From Sphingobium sp. (GTDB taxonomy: Bacteria; Pseudomonadota; Alphaproteobacteria; Sphingomonadales; Sphingomonadaceae): a DNA stretch of 7,752 nucleotides. Of the stretch, positions 7,027 through 7,752 are shown in pieces (positions within the stretch are counted from its first letter, which is position 1; each line of letters begins with the position of its first letter). The stretch is from positions 1 through 7,752 of the forward strand of contig JASBTC010000016.1 in assembly GCA_030148625.1 (NCBI GenBank). Reading direction: 5' to 3'. A program made the translations under genes and the position numbers. The notes beneath the pieces are model-generated. The model was not told where the DNA came from. It was given only the letters and a program-made list of their open reading frames with translations, and ran no database searches.

Positions 7027-7045
7027 GCTTCGCCCGCGACGAAGC
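7027..7045 (+). repeat. Small inverted repeat (hairpin) in the ftsZ leader
   Basis: GCTTCG (7027-7032) and CGAAGC (7040-7045) pair perfectly around a 7-base loop, two bases before the GGGAG ribosome binding site. No T-run follows, so it is not an intrinsic terminator. It could shape access to the ribosome binding site or be chance. Confidence 0.45.
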
Positions 7046-7047
7046 TT

Positions 7048-7052
7048 GGGAG
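7048..7052 (+). promoter_or_regulatory. Ribosome binding site of ftsZ
   Basis: GGGAG, 8 bases before the ATG at 7061, followed by an AT-rich spacer. It is among the best ribosome binding sites in the window, fitting a highly expressed gene, and fixes the ftsZ start. Confidence 0.75.
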
Positions 7053-7060
7053 TTAAACAA

Positions 7061-7752
7061 ATGAGCATCGAATTCATGCCGCCTGAGGTCGATGAACTTC
7101 GGCCCAGGATCAGCGTCATCGGCGTCGGCGGCGCGGGCGGCAACGCCATTGCCAACATGATGGCGAGCCAGGTCCAGGGTGTCGACTTCATCGTCGCGAA
7201 CACCGACGCGCAGGCGCTCAACGCCTCGCCGGCGGAGCGGCGCATCCAGCTTGGCCTGCGCATCACCCAGGGCCTCGGCGCCGGTTCGCGGCCCGAGATC
7301 GGCCGTGCCGCCGCCGAAGAGGCGATGGAGCAGATCGATCGCGCGCTCGACGGCGCGCATATGTGCTTCGTTGCGGCGGGCATGGGCGGGGGCACCGGCA
7401 CCGGTGCTGCGCCGGTGATCGCGAAAGCGGCGCGCGACAAGGGCATCCTGACCGTCGGCGTCGTCACCAAGCCGTTCAGCTTCGAAGGCTCGCGCCGCGG
7501 ACGCTCGGCTGATGCCGGCATCGAGGAACTGCAGAAGCATGTCGATACGCTGATCGTCATTCCGAACCAGAATCTCTTCCTGATCGCCAATGCGAACACG
7601 ACCTTCAAGGAAGCGTTCCAGATGGCCGACGAAGTGCTGCAGCAGGGCGTGCGCGGCATCACCGACCTGATGGTCATGCCCGGCCTGATCAACCTCGACT
7701 TCGCCGATGTCCGTTCGGTGATGGGTGAGATGGGCAAGGCGATGATGGGCAC
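7061..7752 (+). CDS. ftsZ: FtsZ, tubulin-like division GTPase (N-terminal part)
   Basis: FtsZ polymerises with GTP into the Z-ring that sets the division site and recruits FtsA and the rest of the divisome. The window holds 230 full codons and then runs off its end, so the end of the GTPase domain, the linker and the C-terminal FtsA/ZipA-binding peptide are missing. The nucleotide-binding loop GVGGAGGNA starts at residue 21, ANTDAQAL follows near residue 47, and the tubulin signature GGGTGTG is at 109-115. [21 protein letters not shown] follows in the next stretch. The T7 synergy loop NLDFADVR is at 211-218, with D213 and D216 as the catalytic acidic residues. All key GTPase residues are present. 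The start is fixed by GGGAG at 7048-7052. Unlike its upstream neighbours the gene has its own leader, which suggests independent regulation. Confidence 0.97.
   Translation, partial: MSIEFMPPEVDELRPRISVIGVGGAGGNAIANMMASQVQGVDFIVANTDAQALNASPAERRIQLGLRITQGLGAGSRPEIGRAAAEEAMEQIDRALDGAHMCFVAAGMGGGTGTGAAPVIAKAARDKGILTVGVVTKPFSFEGSRRGRSADAGIEELQKHVDTLIVIPNQNLFLIANANTTFKEAFQMADEVLQQGVRGITDLMVMPGLINLDFADVRSVMGEMGKAMMG

Larger units (their letters stand above)
6887..7060 (+). promoter_or_regulatory. ftsA-ftsZ intergenic region, probable ftsZ promoter
   Basis: This is the only non-coding stretch. The middle part, about 6951-7015, is clearly AT-rich against a GC-rich background, with two T6 runs (6956-6961, 6976-6981). 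It holds three GANTC sites, one CtrA-like box, a short hairpin and the ftsZ ribosome binding site. I could not assign confident -35/-10 boxes: TTGACC at 6913-6918 resembles a -35, but no good -10 lies 16-18 bases downstream. No strong terminator follows ftsA, so read-through from the upstream operon into ftsZ is also likely. A dedicated ftsZ promoter here is known from Caulobacter and is inferred for this organism. Confidence 0.6.

Overview
The window is a stretch of the division and cell wall (dcw) cluster of a high-GC alphaproteobacterium. A sphingomonad is my best guess, from the gene order, the style of the protein sequences and the strongly G/C third positions; I could not run a database search. 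All genes are on the + strand, in the order ftsW (3' end only), murG, murC, murB, ddl, ftsQ, ftsA, ftsZ (5' end only).

From ftsW to ftsA there is no intergenic DNA. Five successive junctions are 4-base ATGA or GTGA overlaps, and ftsQ/ftsA overlap by 20 bases, so the block looks like one translationally coupled operon. MurG, MurC, MurB and Ddl make lipid II and its precursors: MurB completes UDP-MurNAc, MurC adds L-Ala, Ddl supplies D-Ala-D-Ala and MurG adds GlcNAc to lipid I. FtsW, FtsQ, FtsA and FtsZ are divisome proteins: the septal glycosyltransferase, a periplasmic assembly factor, the membrane tether of the Z-ring, and the ring-forming GTPase.

The main anomaly is in murC. The reading frame is intact over 476 codons and carries every MurC motif I know, but codon 148 is TAG (1870-1872). 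It falls inside a well conserved segment where relatives usually have Tyr. MurC is essential, so this is either a base-call or assembly error, a real nonsense mutation compensated elsewhere (suppressor tRNA or second murC), or a recoded amber. The sequence alone cannot decide.

The only non-coding stretch is the 174-base ftsA-ftsZ gap (6887-7060). It is locally AT-rich and holds three GANTC sites (the CcrM methylation target), a CtrA-like box one base off TTAA-N7-TTAAC, a 6-bp hairpin and a good ribosome binding site. This suggests a separate, cell-cycle-controlled ftsZ promoter of the kind known from Caulobacter. I see no mobile element, CRISPR array, tRNA or rRNA, and apart from the murC stop this is an ordinary core-genome region.
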